From: JAWPMV01 sp039819665
Lineage (GTDB): Bacteria > Bacteroidota > Bacteroidia > J057
NCBI GenBank assembly: GCA_039819665.1
Contig: JBCBRM010000017.1
Location: 62,001-126,000 of the forward strand
Direction of reading: 5' to 3'
DNA length: 64,000 bases
The translations under genes were made by a program, and so were the position numbers. Positions 62,600-64,000 of the stretch are shown in pieces (the first letter of the stretch is position 1; each line of letters starts with the position of its first letter). The notes under the pieces were generated by a model that saw only the letters and a program-made list of their open reading frames with translations, made no database searches and was not told the origin of the DNA.

Positions 62600-64000
62600 A
62601 TGAGAAGACTATTAGGTAGTTTAGGGGTCCTTTTGGGATTATGTTTTCCATTCTTCCTTCAAGCTCAAAGTCTCGAGGGGAAAATTCAACACAAATTTAG
62701 TGGTAAAGCCCTCAAAGGGGTAAAGATTCTGATTATCAATCAGGAGAGAAGTTTTCAATCTGATAAAGAGGGAAGATTCCGGATCGAGGATTTGGAAGTT
62801 GGCACCAATTGGGTTGAAATCAGCCATCCTGGATTCAGAACTCAAAAAAAAGAACTTTTTTTCGCAAAGGATTTTCAGGATGAGTATTGGACAATCAATC
62901 TTTGTCCCGGACCTTCTACGCAATTTGATGAGGAAAATAGCCTGGGAACTAAAACAGAGATTCCTGTTCATGAATCTCCATTCTTCACTCAGCAATTTGG
63001 GCAGGTAGAATTTCGAGAGTACGCCTCTCGCAATATGAGTGAGGCCCTTTTAAAAATTCCGGGTATGTGGGTGAGAGATTTCGGCCCTGCGGAGAGTAGT
63101 CCTATCATACGTGGATTAGGAGGAGATTTCAATAGTTTATTAGTTGATGGTATCCGTACCAATCATTCCCTAATGGGAAAGTTTTCCCCCAGCATCATTG
63201 GCAGTATCGATCCTTTTCATTTACAATCAGCTGAAGTATTATTTGGATCAGCATCTACCCAATATGGCCCGGATGCCTTAGGAGGAGTTGTATCCCTTCA
63301 AAGTAAAGATCCAGATTTTTCAGATGATCGGGCTCAATTTCATGGCCATACCTTGATTCGTCTTCTAGGAGGAGGAAGTGAGCAAAGTGGAGCCGGTGCC
63401 TTAGAATTCAATAGCTCCAGATTAGCAGTATTGAGTAGTTATAGCAGGAGAAATTTGGGGGGATTGATTCCCGGAAACTCAGGAGAAAACTTTCAGCAGG
63501 AATCAGCTTTGCTCAAAGCCAAACTAAAAATAAGCCCTCGACATTTATTTAGTATATCCTATCAAAAACATATCCAACGGAATGCATATAGTCGGGAATC
63601 AGGAAGAACCCTTGAGCAATTAAGGGATAAACTCAAGCCTCTCCAATGGCAAATGGCCCATGCACGTTTCAGTTCTCAAACCAATAATAAATGGTTCAAG
63701 GAAATGAGACTTAGCGGAGCTTTTCAACAATATGATGAAAATCGGGAGCAAGAATTGCCGCTTGAAAACTTGAGCCGGAAAGAAGAAAACCAAAGCAAAA
63801 TCTGGACGGGTATATTTGAAGTACACTCTCAACCCAATATTTATTGGGACATCGTCTCTGGAGTTGAAGTATATCAGGAAGGTATTCGCAGTCAGGCTTT
63901 TCAGGGGAGAAGTGGATTAGGGGATTTAAATATTGTTAATCCTCGCTATTTGGATAATGGCCAGAGTGGCAGCATGGACATTTACAGTTTGCATACTTTT
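62600..64000 (+). CDS. TonB-dependent receptor, 3' end cut by the window
   Basis: The frame starts at ATG 62600 (MRRLLGSLGVLLGLCFPFFL, cleavage after QAQ) and stays open for 467 codons to the window edge, so the C-terminal barrel is missing. A carboxypeptidase-like regulatory domain (GKIQHKFSGKALKGVKILII, about 27-105) precedes the plug, which has SEALLKIPGMWVRDFGPAES and IIRGLGGDFNSLLVDGIRTN (about 145-195). The first barrel strands follow (for example VVSLQSKDPDFSDDRA). The plug sequence is of the BtuB/FepA group rather than the SusC group, so a metal chelate or cobalamin-like ligand is plausible. It lies 117 bases after the glycine-rich protein gene. Confidence 0.9.
   Translation, partial: MRRLLGSLGVLLGLCFPFFLQAQSLEGKIQHKFSGKALKGVKILIINQERSFQSDKEGRFRIEDLEVGTNWVEISHPGFRTQKKELFFAKDFQDEYWTINLCPGPSTQFDEENSLGTKTEIPVHESPFFTQQFGQVEFREYASRNMSEALLKIPGMWVRDFGPAESSPIIRGLGGDFNSLLVDGIRTNHSLMGKFSPSIIGSIDPFHLQSAEVLFGSASTQYGPDALGGVVSLQSKDPDFSDDRAQFHGHTLIRLLGGGSEQSGAGALEFNSSRLAVLSSYSRRNLGGLIPGNSGENFQQESALLKAKLKISPRHLFSISYQKHIQRNAYSRESGRTLEQLRDKLKPLQWQMAHARFSSQTNNKWFKEMRLSGAFQQYDENREQELPLENLSRKEENQSKIWTGIFEVHSQPNIYWDIVSGVEVYQEGIRSQAFQGRSGLGDLNIVNPRYLDNGQSGSMDIYSLHTF

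Noticed and set aside
1..64000. CRISPR array
   Set aside because: No series of regularly spaced identical repeats with unique spacers was seen; the GTGTTAG elements are inverted, degenerate and dispersed.
1..64000. Insertion sequence or transposase gene
   Set aside because: No transposase, integrase or recombinase motif was found among the translated frames.

Overview
The window comes from a member of the Bacteroidota. The signs are gliding-motility ABC genes (gldA, gldF, gldG), type IX secretion sorting domains of both types (A and B), TonB-dependent receptors with carboxypeptidase-like N-terminal domains, DUF5723 and DUF2723 proteins, and almost no Shine-Dalgarno sequences. Long HYR-type adhesins and Planctomycete-like DUF1592/DUF1552 genes suggest a large-genome, surface-associated heterotroph, perhaps of the class Saprospiria; that placement is inference.

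Layout. 1-6290 (minus): a cut-off secreted protein, a DUF5723 outer membrane protein, a sodium:alanine symporter, an M28 peptidase and a small secreted protein. 6441-10475: a YdeI-like protein, a TPM-domain membrane protein with a zinc ribbon, a propeller-like lipoprotein and a DUF2027-Smr protein. 10476-12423: an RNA-rich stretch with an intrinsic terminator, a tRNA-like acceptor/T-arm fold without anticodon arm, a possible pseudoknot, a 45-residue basic protein and a 76-residue protein resembling the C-terminal domain of ribosomal protein L7/L12. A GNAT acetyltransferase and an RtcB-type RNA ligase follow. 14448-15065 holds intergenic repeats. 15066-22245 (minus): a MoxR-type AAA+ ATPase, a CHAT protease fused to a STAND-like region, and a 1537-residue three-pass membrane protein with PKD, PLAT and FGE-like domains; this looks like a ternary MoxR/CHAT signalling or conflict system.

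22513-29993 (plus): PP2A-like phosphatase, WD40 protein, DivIVA-domain protein, dCTP deaminase, gldA-gldF-gldG and a DUF4340 protein. 30348-35718 (minus): riboflavin synthase, a DUF2306-like membrane protein, a LytTR regulator and a type-B sorted surface protein. 36198-37864: ribosomal proteins L13, S9 and S2 with a strong terminator. 37977-44334: a small beta-barrel, a large DUF2723 membrane protein and a carbamoyltransferase/DUF5989/SxtJ trio. 44472-52494: a type-A sorted protein and a 2298-residue HYR-repeat adhesin. 53162-57976: a DUF1592/DUF1552/DUF2231-cytochrome cassette. 58028-64000: two TonB-dependent receptors flanking a glycine-rich sorted protein; the second receptor runs off the window.

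Two repeat families stand out. Six copies of an imperfect inverted repeat built from GTGTTAG-like units nearly fill the gaps between co-directional genes and always lie upstream of the next start codon. Two copies of a hairpin element share a conserved 34-base loop while their stems differ by compensatory changes. No insertion sequence, CRISPR array or ordinary tRNA/rRNA gene was seen.
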